64,000 bases of DNA, taken from positions 89,707 through 153,706 of the IMG/VR virus record IMGVR_UViG_3300046463_000548; one strand, given 5' to 3'. Origin of the DNA: a virus. The notes below the pieces were generated by a model. The model worked only from the letters and a program-made list of their open reading frames with translations. It ran no database searches and was not told the origin of the DNA. Positions within the stretch are counted from its first letter, which is position 1. Each line of letters opens with the position of its first letter. Of the stretch, positions 18,313 to 26,840 are shown piece by piece. The translations under genes were made by a program, and so were the position numbers.

Positions 18313-18443
18313 CAGATGACCCTCACATGCTTGTAGATAAACGCGCAGGCCGCGCCTATCTGCTGCCCACACGACCAGATACCGCTGATCCCCGACCATA
18401 AGATCACGGCGAGGATCAGCCCCCGCTGAATATGGCGCTTCAT
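18312..18443 (-). CDS. Small membrane protein (43 residues)
   Basis: Starts MKRHIQRGLILAVILWSG at an ATGA overlap with the thyX stop. A positive N-terminus followed by about 20 hydrophobic residues gives one transmembrane helix. The clean coupling on both sides supports expression. Function unknown. Confidence 0.55.
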   Translation of the reverse strand: MKRHIQRGLILAVILWSGISGIWSCGQQIGAACAFIYKHVRVI

Positions 18444-19381
18444 TTCGCTGTCCCGTAAAGAGCCACGGTCTTGCCGTACACTTGGCGCATCGCCTGGATC
18501 GAGCCAAGACGCTCCAAGATGTCGCGGTGCTGGAACCAGCCGCCTGTGAAGTTGCGGCAGGAGCCGTTAACCTCCGCACCGTATGCTTGGTGCTCGGTCG
18601 GTGAGGCGTGAAGTGGCTTGGACTCAACGAGCCGCTCATAGAGCGCAATATCTGAATCGCGCGAGGGATTTTTCTTGTCGTGAGTCAGATACGAAACGCG
18701 TGCGCAGCGTGCGGCCGACATCGCCAAAAGGTCACTGACGGGAACATGCATACGCTCTTCGAGCGAGATGTATGGCAGGTGCCAGTTGCGTGCGTCGGAG
18801 CCGTTTGATGCGTATTTCACGACGCGCGGCTTTGACGCTTCGTAGGCCGTGATCATCGTGTGTGCCAGGTCTTGAATGTCCGGCTGCGCGTCTTCGTGGT
18901 CACGCAGTTCGTACCAGTTCTCCCATTCCGTAGCGGTAGCTACGACAGAGATTCGGGAATACGGCTCCAGATGTCGATTCACGATCTGTTTGTGGTAACC
19001 GGCTTCTGAGAACGCTTCAGCCCAGTTAGCAGAGTGCGCGGCTGCACGGTCCCACGCTTCCTCGCGGGTCAGGAGTTCGCCCGTCATCGGATCGGCCACG
19101 AGGTTAGTGCACTCTTCGTGTGCTTGCATACCCGGTTGGTTCTTCCCCCAGTGCACGGGCTTTGCCGCATCCGTGCGTACTTCTTCGAGCAGCTTCGCAG
19201 TCGGGATGGCCCGCGACGAGGAAGCATTGCGCGAGAAGACTCGGTGAGTTAAGAACTCCGCATGGACGGCACGCCAGTAGCGTAGCTGGAACGTGAGCAG
19301 TTCTTTGCCGGTGTGTCCGTTGATCGAGTGTTCGATGACTGATACGAGTGCGGCTTTGCCTTGGAAGGTTTGATAGTTCAT
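18440..19381 (-). CDS. thyX: Flavin-dependent thymidylate synthase
   Basis: ThyX makes dTMP from dUMP with FAD and methylene-tetrahydrofolate. The 313-residue protein has the ThyX signature in FLTHRVFSRNASSSRAIP near residue 42 (HR...S-x-N-x-S-S-x-R), plus SVVATATEWENWYELRDH and ARCARVSYLTHDKK as in the family's FAD- and dUMP-binding parts. It supplies thymidylate for phage DNA synthesis. Coupled by ATGA to the methyltransferase gene upstream. Confidence 0.9.
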   Translation of the reverse strand: MNYQTFQGKAALVSVIEHSINGHTGKELLTFQLRYWRAVHAEFLTHRVFSRNASSSRAIPTAKLLEEVRTDAAKPVHWGKNQPGMQAHEECTNLVADPMTGELLTREEAWDRAAAHSANWAEAFSEAGYHKQIVNRHLEPYSRISVVATATEWENWYELRDHEDAQPDIQDLAHTMITAYEASKPRVVKYASNGSDARNWHLPYISLEERMHVPVSDLLAMSAARCARVSYLTHDKKNPSRDSDIALYERLVESKPLHASPTEHQAYGAEVNGSCRNFTGGWFQHRDILERLGSIQAMRQVYGKTVALYGTAK

Positions 19382-20739
19382 TTCTTCTCTTTGTTGAACA
19401 AGTTTTGAGTTTTGGTTTCAGCCGTTTTTCGAGCGTGCTTGATCCGGGCCCGTGAAATCTCGACGTACTCTGGCGTCATGTCGATACCCGCGAATTTGAA
19501 ACCTTCGAGCATGCAGGCTTTGCCCGTCGAACCTGAGCCCATGAAGGGGTCAAGCACAATTCCGTTGGGTGGAGTTACGAGTCGGACCAGATATCGCATC
19601 AAGTCTGTAGGCTTGACTGTGGGGTGAATATTGGCTCTTGGAAGATTCGGATTTTTAGCCGCATCTTTTGACCACCCACCGCCCCCGCCGTCCTTACTAG
19701 CTATGTGTGCCTTGGACTTCTTTTCAAAACTTTCCAGTCCGTCGTCACGATCTTTCTTTGATGCCTTGGCGCAGTAGAAGAACCGTGCGGCTGACCCGCT
19801 GTCCGCATGAAAGGCACCCGCCACACGCTCCCGAACACCCGTAACGTTTCCGACACTTGCTCTGCTTTTCTCAGTTCCACGTACGGGGGCTGCCGCACCG
19901 CGCTCTCCAAACTTGGCGAATGCTTCTACCACTTCATCTGAACCATCGTGGATGATGTTAGCGGGCCATCTTCCGAGGTTTGAAGGGCCTTCGCGGTCTA
20001 CGGTGTCACCTTGCTGTCCTGGCACCGCCGTCAGCTTCTTGGAGGGTCCTCCCCAACCGGGGGTACCTATCTTCGGCGCAATACCTTGGGGCCAACCAAC
20101 ACGACACGCATCAACGTTCACAGCACCCGTTCTGTGCGTCAGCACATTGTTAGCTACTGTTCCTTTGAAAGGTTTGCGCGCAACACAGATGGGCTCGTGT
20201 GCCGGTTTAAGTGCGGTGCCCCACCCGTCCCATTCTTTTGCTTCATCGGTTGCGGCTGCTGTAATTTTGAGCGTTTGCGCGCCACGCATTGATTCAGTCC
20301 AGACATCTTGTGCGAACGTGCCAGCCCCGCCTATCCCAGCGCCTTTTCGGGTGCCGATAACTTTGCGTTCAGCACCGGCTGCTTTGTCCAGAGCCTTTCC
20401 AACATTCTGCGATTTTGGAAACCCACTTCCGTAAAGCCACATAATCTGGTCACGAATTTCGAAACCCGCATCTTCGATTGCGCACACCATCCGATGGTAG
20501 GTACGCGATCCGCTGAACGCTAGAAGATGTCCACCCGGTTTCAGAACTCGAAGTGCTTCTTTCCACAGATCGACGTTGTTGGCTATCCCCGATTTGTCCC
20601 AACCTTTTCCCATGAATCCGAGTTCGTACGGCGGATCACAAACTATCGAATGCACGGAGTTAGAGGGTATGGTTTTTAGAACTTGTTCGGACTTCCCCAG
20701 GAACAACTGATATCTTGAACACTTATACTTTGGTTTCAT
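19378..20739 (-). CDS. DNA methyltransferase, N4-cytosine/N6-adenine type (beta order)
   Basis: A 453-residue enzyme from the ATG at 20739 (MKPKYKCSRYQLFLG). The catalytic motif IV (IVCDPPYELGF, DPPY) comes near residue 30, and the AdoMet motif I (VLDPFMGSGSTGKA) near residue 405, the order of the beta class. It likely adds a methyl group to a specific site to protect phage DNA from restriction or to alter regulation. The start overlaps the upstream gene by 17 bases. The middle 250 residues probably hold the target recognition part. Confidence 0.85.
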   Translation of the reverse strand: MKPKYKCSRYQLFLGKSEQVLKTIPSNSVHSIVCDPPYELGFMGKGWDKSGIANNVDLWKEALRVLKPGGHLLAFSGSRTYHRMVCAIEDAGFEIRDQIMWLYGSGFPKSQNVGKALDKAAGAERKVIGTRKGAGIGGAGTFAQDVWTESMRGAQTLKITAAATDEAKEWDGWGTALKPAHEPICVARKPFKGTVANNVLTHRTGAVNVDACRVGWPQGIAPKIGTPGWGGPSKKLTAVPGQQGDTVDREGPSNLGRWPANIIHDGSDEVVEAFAKFGERGAAAPVRGTEKSRASVGNVTGVRERVAGAFHADSGSAARFFYCAKASKKDRDDGLESFEKKSKAHIASKDGGGGGWSKDAAKNPNLPRANIHPTVKPTDLMRYLVRLVTPPNGIVLDPFMGSGSTGKACMLEGFKFAGIDMTPEYVEISRARIKHARKTAETKTQNLFNKEKK

Positions 20740-21463
20740 ATTCGAACGGCTGGAGTAGGTCTGGTTGGACCACGATGAACTGCGCACGCGACGAGTCAGA
20801 GCCCGGGTTCTCATTCACCCACTGCATGTTTCTGTCCAGTGCCATATCCGTGAAGATCAGGCGACCGTGAACCTCCAGGATCAGGCCAACCTTCTTGAAC
20901 TGAGCGGGAGGGACAATCGCGTCCTTTTGGAACGTCTCGAAGTCATCGCTCAGAAGCTGAGCGGTGCTTGCGTCAACCACAATGTGCTGCACTTCGGGCA
21001 TCGATATACGCTTGAGGAACTCGTCTGTCGTCGTGAAGTCGAGCCGTTTCACGTTTGCCGGGAAATGTTTGTAGCGGTAATGCTGTCTATGGCTCATAAT
21101 TTCCTCGTAGTGGTCAACGCTTAAGAGCCAGTCACCTTCTTTTTCAAGCCGCCTGATGGGAAACACGCCACGAAATGCGAAACCGTCCACCAGGAAATCA
21201 AGCTTGGCCTGATAGGTAATCTCACCGAGTCGGTGGCCCATGAAGTAACTGAGCAGACACTCCAGGTGTTGAACAACGTTTCGATCTAGAGGGTCGAAAT
21301 TGATAACGACTGTTTTATCCCGCGCAGGGTGTTGAAACGGAAGGGGCCGTCTGAACGCAACTAACTCGGAGGTCCCAAGCATCAAACCTAGAACGCCTCC
21401 GCGCAGTTCGTAGCCTTCTTCAAATGCTTGTTCCGGTTGGTCCGGTAATCTGACTAGGCGCAT
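20723..21463 (-). CDS. Hypothetical protein
   Basis: A 246-residue protein starting MRLVRLPDQPEQAFEEGYEL, mixed alpha/beta, with hydrophobic strands such as KKVGLILEVHGRLIFTDM near residue 190. No membrane segment or enzyme motif. It overlaps the previous gene by 44 bases. Confidence 0.6.
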   Translation of the reverse strand: MRLVRLPDQPEQAFEEGYELRGGVLGLMLGTSELVAFRRPLPFQHPARDKTVVINFDPLDRNVVQHLECLLSYFMGHRLGEITYQAKLDFLVDGFAFRGVFPIRRLEKEGDWLLSVDHYEEIMSHRQHYRYKHFPANVKRLDFTTTDEFLKRISMPEVQHIVVDASTAQLLSDDFETFQKDAIVPPAQFKKVGLILEVHGRLIFTDMALDRNMQWVNENPGSDSSRAQFIVVQPDLLQPFEYETKV

Positions 21464-21809
21464 AGGCGATTCCGCGTGGATGTTGAATGACGCAGTCCAT
21501 GAATCTCTGACGGAACGACTCAGGAATGTCTGGGTGTTGCTTGACGAATTGGAGCAGGAGGTTCTTCACCTGGAGTGCAATGGCTCTTGGATCAGAGCCG
21601 TCCCAGATAAACGCATCAGTGAACTTGAGGTGGTGACCTCTGCGCGTTGATTCGAAGGCGAACTTGCAGGAGGCTTGAGGTCTTCCGACTGTTCCGTGGA
21701 TGTTGAGGAAAGCGCGGCCCGAATTCATGTTCATTGAGTAACTGAAAGACGTTACGTCAACGGTCATCGCACCCTGCTTCTCATCTTTGAACGTAAATTT
21801 TGTTCCCAT
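21420..21809 (-). CDS. Hypothetical protein
   Basis: A 129-residue protein starting MGTKFTFKDEKQGAMTVDV, beta-rich in the first half and helical in the second. It overlaps both neighbours by about 45 bases, which is unusually long even for this genome, so one start may be wrong. No family recognised. Confidence 0.55.
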   Translation of the reverse strand: MGTKFTFKDEKQGAMTVDVTSFSYSMNMNSGRAFLNIHGTVGRPQASCKFAFESTRRGHHLKFTDAFIWDGSDPRAIALQVKNLLLQFVKQHPDIPESFRQRFMDCVIQHPRGIAYAPSQITGPTGTSI

Positions 21810-22021
21810 TGTTTGTAGTATTTCCGTTCGATTCGTTTTTGTATGTGAGCACCGCGATTGTCGTCAGGTGGATCAAACAATGGTTGGCACTGCTCAGCCT
21901 CAAAGACTTTCGCTTGTTCGACAAGAATTTTTGCGATGCTCTCTGACAAAGGGGATGGCCCCACAACGAGGATTGGCGTTCGATCACGTTGTGGTGAATC
22001 TTTCGGCTTCTGGTCCATCAC
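21764..22021 (-). CDS. Small charged hypothetical protein
   Basis: An 85-residue protein (MMDQKPKDSPQRDRTP) with a basic C-terminus. An alternative frame at 21781-21987 has a poorer composition, so this one is preferred. Function unknown. Confidence 0.5.
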   Translation of the reverse strand: MMDQKPKDSPQRDRTPILVVGPSPLSESIAKILVEQAKVFEAEQCQPLFDPPDDNRGAHIQKRIERKYYKQWEQNLRSKMRSRVR

Positions 22022-22307
22022 TATCTCCGTTTGTCCACTGGCTAAGCCGCTCCCGCTCCTGTTCTACCCACCAGTCAGGCGGTCGCACATCTATGTTCAA
22101 AAATCCACTTTGTATGGACTCAGGCGGGTTGTTTGATTCGTCGCATATCAGGATGTATTGAAGCGGTTCGATTGAACCCTCGTTCTTCCACTTCTCCAGC
22201 AACTGATGCGCACGGTTGGTGATTTCACGCAGCAGCATTGGACTGATGGGTTCAGAGAGGAATTCATCAACTAGCAAGTCGCGCAGGTACTGAGCGTTGA
22301 CTGACAT
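21984..22307 (-). CDS. Small protein resembling a tail-sheath C-terminal domain
   Basis: A 107-residue protein. The stretch LQYILICDESNNPPES, followed about ten residues later by FLNIDVRPPDWW, looks like the C-terminal domain of T4-type sheath proteins (cDetNNtpe...l-vdi...P). The protein has only this domain. It could be a structural or assembly protein, or an unrelated phage family using the same fold. It is followed by two small paralogous genes. Confidence 0.5.
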   Translation of the reverse strand: MSVNAQYLRDLLVDEFLSEPISPMLLREITNRAHQLLEKWKNEGSIEPLQYILICDESNNPPESIQSGFLNIDVRPPDWWVEQERERLSQWTNGDSDGPEAERFTTT

Positions 22308-22553
22308 CTAGCGCCTCCCAGTCCGAGCACGTGCTCGCTTCTTGTCTCGAGGGAGGGCTTTACGAAGCGCTCGATTTTTACGTCGAGCTTCTTCGGGGCG
22401 CTCCCAGCTATTGCCGTGGTACACGATCCATCCAGAAGCGCCCTCCGGTGGTGCGGGAAGTGTTAGGGTCAGAGTGTTCGATTCCGAGTCTGTGCAATCG
22501 GGAAGCTCTCTCCAACCGTTGCCGAAGGTCACATGCGTTGTCCTGAATTCCAC
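22308..22553 (-). CDS. Small basic protein, tandem paralog 1
   Basis: An 81-residue protein with a beta-rich N-terminus and a strongly basic end (KKRARARTGRR). The core IVYHGNSWERPEEARRKNRA matches IIYTGRDWERMKDWRLRMRA in the adjacent gene, and both end in ARARTGRR. Basic tails suggest nucleic acid or ribosome binding; the role is unknown. Confidence 0.65.
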   Translation of the reverse strand: MEFRTTHVTFGNGWRELPDCTDSESNTLTLTLPAPPEGASGWIVYHGNSWERPEEARRKNRALRKALPRDKKRARARTGRR

Positions 22554-22798
22554 TAGCGCCTCCCGGTACGAGCGCGTGCCTGCTTCTTGCGCTTATGCAG
22601 AGTCTTTCGATAGGCGCGCATACGCAAGCGCCAGTCTTTCATCCGCTCCCAGTCGCGGCCCGTGTAGATGATGTATTCGGTAACACCTTCAAATGGATTG
22701 AACGTCAGCTCTATTTCGGGTTCTTTAGAAGGCGCGCTGAAGTACGTCATTCGCGCTACTTCTCCTATCTCGCCGCTGATCAGGTCACTTGGACTCAT
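22553..22798 (-). CDS. Small basic protein, tandem paralog 2
   Basis: An 81-residue protein (MSPSDLISGEIGEVARM) that is the same length as and similar to the neighbour at 22308-22553, including the identical end ARARTGRR. The two arose by tandem duplication; their start and stop share one base. Function unknown. Confidence 0.65.
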   Translation of the reverse strand: MSPSDLISGEIGEVARMTYFSAPSKEPEIELTFNPFEGVTEYIIYTGRDWERMKDWRLRMRAYRKTLHKRKKQARARTGRR

Positions 22799-23807
22799 TT
22801 TGTGTTCTCACATGGGACAGCGATTTCTCCACGAGAGCGACGATAGACTTCGGAAGCTTCACACCGGTCAGGTGCAGAGATACGGACTCAGCAAATAGCT
22901 CAGCGACGCTCTTTGTGGCGTACTCGGTGACCAGCGGCTTCAGGTCGTTCATCGAGACGCCTGACACGGGCCACACCTCGCGGATGTCGTCTTTGAACCC
23001 GGCTTCGAACAAAACGTCCAATTCCTTGATCGAGAGCTTGTGCTGCTGCTTGATGTGCTTCAGTATCCACTTCAGGGCGAGTGAATTTTCTTCGTCCAGT
23101 TGACCCTTGAAATCAGATGGGAGGTCCTCCTGTGACAGAAACTGGTCTAGCAACTCAGTGCACACTTTCTTGCCGATGTCTTCGACCAGGATCGTTGAGT
23201 TGTACAATTGCACCCACTGACCACGCAGCGACTTCGAGTGCAGAAACTCGCGGTCCATGTGGTGTGCGTGCTCGTGCAGGATGACCCACAGATAGTCTTT
23301 CGGCTCAACCATTTCCGGCCGGAAGATGAAGCGGTGCGGATTCTTTTCGGGATCGCGCGAACGCTTGTACATACCGCAATACTTCTCGCCGTTGTAGCGC
23401 TGGATTTCCCAGATGCTCGATTCCGGCTGAATCGTAAAGTCCAGACGCTGTTGCTTGAGAACGCGTGCGGCTTTATCGAATGACTTGAAGATGCGTTCAG
23501 CGACTTCCTGTTCTGGTTTATAGAACCAGTAAAGGGTGCCAAACTGATCATGCGTCTTGCGACCCTTGTACAGCGTCGTCAAATCGCAGTCGTACGCTTT
23601 GCCCGGTCGTGGGCTGCGCCCAAGATTTATGATGATGTCTTTGGTCGGAACCTCAACGGTTTTACGCAGGGCGCGCACATGAGAATCCTTTTCGAGGGCC
23701 CCCACGACAATCCCTTGATCAACACCGGACACCTTGAAAAGAAAATTCTTGCCGCTATCGCCAGTACTGGCAATGACGTAGTCACCACTTTCGAATTTGG
23801 ACATCAC
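22785..23807 (-). CDS. Zincin-type metallopeptidase-like protein
   Basis: A 340-residue protein with the zinc motif VILHEHAHHMDREF (HExxH) near residue 181 and a later AELFAESVSLHL, whose Glu could be the third zinc ligand. The first 80 residues form a beta-rich domain. Phages use peptidases to cut capsid or tail precursors, or host proteins; the substrate here is unknown. It is preceded by the terminator at 23820-23852. Confidence 0.7.
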   Translation of the reverse strand: MMSKFESGDYVIASTGDSGKNFLFKVSGVDQGIVVGALEKDSHVRALRKTVEVPTKDIIINLGRSPRPGKAYDCDLTTLYKGRKTHDQFGTLYWFYKPEQEVAERIFKSFDKAARVLKQQRLDFTIQPESSIWEIQRYNGEKYCGMYKRSRDPEKNPHRFIFRPEMVEPKDYLWVILHEHAHHMDREFLHSKSLRGQWVQLYNSTILVEDIGKKVCTELLDQFLSQEDLPSDFKGQLDEENSLALKWILKHIKQQHKLSIKELDVLFEAGFKDDIREVWPVSGVSMNDLKPLVTEYATKSVAELFAESVSLHLTGVKLPKSIVALVEKSLSHVRTQNESK

Positions 23808-23819
23808 ACAGACCTATAG

Positions 23820-23852
23820 AAAAAGGCCCGAACCTTGTTTCAGGATCGGGCC
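23820..23852 (-). terminator. Rho-independent terminator
   Basis: Minus strand: GGCCCGA...TCGGGCC followed by TTTTT, directly after the gene ending at 23876. It isolates that gene from the peptidase gene. Confidence 0.85.
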
Positions 23853-23875
23853 TCGTACACGGAGCAGACGGGCAC

Positions 23876-24976
23876 TTATTGGGCCATCACCTGAACAACG
23901 GGAGCTTGCGGAACGACAGGGATCACAATCGGTTGCGGAACCGGCTGCGGCTGAATCGTGATCGGCGTCTCGACCACTTCCGGGGCGGGTGCGGGCGCTG
24001 CGACTTCGGCAGGGATCAGAGCTTCAGTGACCACTGCGGGAGCCTCCACGGCTGCTTCCGGTGCTCCTGCGACCGTTTCTTGCGCGGCCAGGATCGTAGC
24101 CGGATCGAACTCGCTTTCTGCGGAGCTAACAACGGGCTGCGCTGCCACGGGGCCAAGCTCCACAGCTTCCACGCCCGGGGTAGGTGCCGTATCGAGCGTC
24201 TTGTTCGCCGTGCCCACCAGAACCGCAGCGTACAGGCCGTTCACCGAGTATTCAGGAACGATGCCGATCCATGCGTCCCACACGATTTCGTCACGGCGGA
24301 ACTTCGTCAGGACCGTGAAGTAATCGACCGTGTTGACTTCTGTTGACGGGTGGAACACTTCGCGCAGCGACTCTTCCGTGATGTTGCCTTCGAGCGGGAA
24401 GAGCAGCTTGTGTTCGGTCAGGTCGTATTGTTCGTTGGGCGAGTTCGAGTACAGAACGACTGCCTGCGACAAGTCTTCAGCCGTCAGCTTCGGCATGCGA
24501 AGGTCCGGATTCTGAGAGATTGCGAACGACACGCTCAGGTGCGTCGGCTCTTCGTTGCTCGCGGTCAATTCGCGCAGCATCTGCTCCGCAAGCGTCTCGT
24601 CGGAGTTTGCCGTGGCCGGTGCGCGAACGATCAACGAATCTTCGTCTTCGCCGTCGTCCGTGATTTGGATTACCGCGTCGTCTTCGTCTTCAAGGGTGCT
24701 GTAATCAGCCGGGTTGAAGACGATCAGGCGATTCAGGCGCTGTTCAAGCTCGCCATCGACGTTGTAGAACTGGTAGACCTTCAGAAACTTGTCCACGTCA
24801 CGGTTGTACACGTTGCCTTCAACGTCCGTGTAGATGACCTGTGGCGGATGGTCTTCCTGTGTTTTCGGGCTCAGGGTCAGGTTCGTCAGGAACAGGAATT
24901 TGACCTGGCTACCGTCCTTGCGCATCCATACACTGCCTTTTGACAGTTGCAAATCGAGGTTTTCGTTAGACGACAT
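23876..24976 (-). CDS. Hypothetical acidic protein with Pro/Ala/Val-rich tail
   Basis: A 366-residue protein. The first 75 residues (GSVWMRKDGSQVKFLFLTN, PPQVIYTDVEGNVYNRDVD) match the C-terminal domain of the protein at 43305-43910 and look like a DUF1653-type beta domain. The middle part is acidic; residues 270-366 are a low-complexity Ala/Pro/Val tail ending PVVQVMAQ. It has its own late-type promoter (25020-25026) and terminator, so it is probably abundant, perhaps structural. Confidence 0.7.
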   Translation of the reverse strand: MSSNENLDLQLSKGSVWMRKDGSQVKFLFLTNLTLSPKTQEDHPPQVIYTDVEGNVYNRDVDKFLKVYQFYNVDGELEQRLNRLIVFNPADYSTLEDEDDAVIQITDDGEDEDSLIVRAPATANSDETLAEQMLRELTASNEEPTHLSVSFAISQNPDLRMPKLTAEDLSQAVVLYSNSPNEQYDLTEHKLLFPLEGNITEESLREVFHPSTEVNTVDYFTVLTKFRRDEIVWDAWIGIVPEYSVNGLYAAVLVGTANKTLDTAPTPGVEAVELGPVAAQPVVSSAESEFDPATILAAQETVAGAPEAAVEAPAVVTEALIPAEVAAPAPAPEVVETPITIQPQPVPQPIVIPVVPQAPVVQVMAQ

Positions 24977-25018
24977 TCTAAAAATCCTTTAGGGAAGGGG
25001 TTACGCCTGCTTCATTAG

Positions 25019-25393
25019 TTATTTACTCGTCGCAGGTGCATCTTTCGCAGGTATTTGTGCACCCGCTTTCACGTTTATATTCAACAACTTAGAGGTCAGT
25101 CGCACGTATCTGGCAAAGCGTCCGGAGCAGTCGGTATAAGCGTTTGCCCATGCAGAAATGGGGTCCAACGTGTCGCTTTCTGAGTACGGCCGGGTGTCAA
25201 GCAAAGCCATCGGCGTGCACGGTGCGATTAGCTGCTCGTCAATCGTTACGGACTGCTTGTTAGCCACGGTGGCCGGTAGGTCAGGGGCCACAGGTTTAGG
25301 CGGGGCCATTGAGCAGCCGCTAACAAGCACGGACACGCCAACAACAAAAAGTGCAAGTGCCACCAGCACTAGATCGCTCTTCTGTAGCTTCAT
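25019..25393 (-). CDS. Outer-membrane spanin (Rz1-like lipoprotein)
   Basis: A 124-residue lipoprotein: MKLQKSDLVLVALALFVVG is a signal peptide ending in a lipobox (VLVSGCS, lipidated Cys near residue 27), with a Pro-rich stretch after it (PPKPVAPDLP). With the partner upstream it forms the spanin complex that fuses inner and outer membranes at lysis, which implies a Gram-negative host. The start overlaps the Rz-like stop. The stop (AAA TAA) lies in the next promoter motif. Confidence 0.75.
   Translation of the reverse strand: MKLQKSDLVLVALALFVVGVSVLVSGCSMAPPKPVAPDLPATVANKQSVTIDEQLIAPCTPMALLDTRPYSESDTLDPISAWANAYTDCSGRFARYVRLTSKLLNINVKAGAQIPAKDAPATSK
25020..25026 (-). promoter_or_regulatory. 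Late-type promoter motif, 23876-24976 gene
   Basis: GTAAATA followed by ACTAATGAAGC on the minus strand; the stop codon of the o-spanin gene is embedded in it. Confidence 0.6.
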
Positions 25394-25800
25394 TGAGATG
25401 CCCCGATAGGTGCTGAGGCAGGCGACTCAGCTTTCAGTATGTTGTTGATCGCTTGGACCGTTGGCAGAGACCAGCCGCACGATTTCGCTGTTTGCGGATT
25501 GGCTTCGCGATACTGCGTGACAACGCGCGACCGGGTAGTCATGGCCGCGAACGTAGCTGAGGCTGCGTCGGCGCGTGCGGCCTGCGCGTCACTCTCGAAC
25601 TGCTCCAGCTTGCCGTTGTTTGCTGCAACCTGGAGATTGTTCGCATCGACCATCTTGTTGATTGTGGTTTGCTGCGTGTCCCAGGCCACTTGATAGCCCT
25701 TGCTGTAGCCGTGACTCGAACCGGCCTCAAACGCACCGAGTAGGATCGCTAGGACTGCGACAAGGGGTAGCACGTACTTCAAAAGTAACGTTCCAATCAT
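25390..25800 (-). CDS. Inner-membrane spanin (Rz-like)
   Basis: A 136-residue protein starting MIGTLLLKYVLPLVAVLAI: an N-terminal membrane anchor then a long helical periplasmic domain (TINKMVDANNLQVAANNGKL, with many Ala and Gln). This is the Rz layout, with the Rz1-like lipoprotein gene following. I chose the ATG at 25800, overlapping the primase stop (ATGA). Confidence 0.7.
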   Translation of the reverse strand: MIGTLLLKYVLPLVAVLAILLGAFEAGSSHGYSKGYQVAWDTQQTTINKMVDANNLQVAANNGKLEQFESDAQAARADAASATFAAMTTRSRVVTQYREANPQTAKSCGWSLPTVQAINNILKAESPASAPIGASQ

Positions 25801-26840
25801 TCCTGCACCTCGCATGAGAAGTACTTCGATTTGATACGGTCGATAATCCACGCGGGACAGTTGCCGGGATCAAACAAATCAACCCCGTCCTCTTTCGCGC
25901 GTTTCGACGGTTCCGGATAGTGCGCATATAGCTGGTATGGCGAACCCTTCACGGCCCACAACCTGATGGCCACAACGTCGAAGAAATTCCTTAGCTGGGG
26001 TTTCAATTTGTCGGTTGCGTCGATGCCCGCGTCGTCACCGTCCATCATCAAAATGATGCGTTCGACTCCTGAGATTTCCAGCAGACGGGACTTCTTGTCC
26101 GACCATGACTGGGTGCCGAAAATACACACAGCAGGAATGCCCGACATAATCAAACGCAGCGCATCTCGCTGACCTTCGACCAGCACCAGCGTGTTCAATC
26201 CCATGTCCTTCATCATCTGCAACGACAGATCGAATGGCCACAATCCGCGCGATTTTGACCAGCCGTCGTGATCGATGGCAGCGGCCAGCAGGTAGGAGGG
26301 TTTGTCCTTTTTCTTCTTCAGACGTGCGAGAAAGAAGCCTTCGGTTTCACCCTTGACGACGACCGGGAAATGAATAAATTTTTCGGTTCCCCATTTTTCA
26401 TATTCTTCGAACCACCGATAACAAAAACGAGCGCCAAGCTCGATCAGGAGATTCGTGGGTATCTGACGCCAGAATTTGTTTCGGGGAAGCTTCGAGAACT
26501 TGAATTTGTCCTTGCGATATTTCTCTTGGACAGTGAGCATCGATAGACCTTTGCTCATTAACAGGTCCATCGCTTCCTCATCCTTGGGCGGCCCCTTGGT
26601 GTAGGGCTGCAGTCCCAAGCGAGGTGCAACTTCGTCCCACGTAGCACGAGCAGGGCACGCAAAGCATTTGAAACGGCCTAGTCCACGTTCCCCTAACCAG
26701 ATGCTGCCTGAGGGCGTCCGCTCGCTGTGGTAGGGGCACAGGATCATCACCCGGTTACCTGCGTCTTTCTTCTGCCCCGCGTACCGTGCTAGCTGATCAC
26801 GGATGAAGTTGTATTTATTCTGCCGATCAATCGCGTCCAT
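25797..26840 (-). CDS. DNA primase (CHC2 zinc finger plus TOPRIM)
   Basis: A 347-residue primase: CHC2-type zinc motif CPYHSERTPSGSIW with FKCFACPARATWDEVA near residues 35-70, and TOPRIM core LVLVEGQRDALRLI then ILMMDGDDAGIDATD near residues 205-265. It makes RNA primers for lagging-strand synthesis like T4 gp61. I chose the ATG at 26840; an earlier Met at 26870 lies inside the upstream gene. No helicase domain is attached, so the replicative helicase is separate. Confidence 0.85.
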   Translation of the reverse strand: MDAIDRQNKYNFIRDQLARYAGQKKDAGNRVMILCPYHSERTPSGSIWLGERGLGRFKCFACPARATWDEVAPRLGLQPYTKGPPKDEEAMDLLMSKGLSMLTVQEKYRKDKFKFSKLPRNKFWRQIPTNLLIELGARFCYRWFEEYEKWGTEKFIHFPVVVKGETEGFFLARLKKKKDKPSYLLAAAIDHDGWSKSRGLWPFDLSLQMMKDMGLNTLVLVEGQRDALRLIMSGIPAVCIFGTQSWSDKKSRLLEISGVERIILMMDGDDAGIDATDKLKPQLRNFFDVVAIRLWAVKGSPYQLYAHYPEPSKRAKEDGVDLFDPGNCPAWIIDRIKSKYFSCEVQE

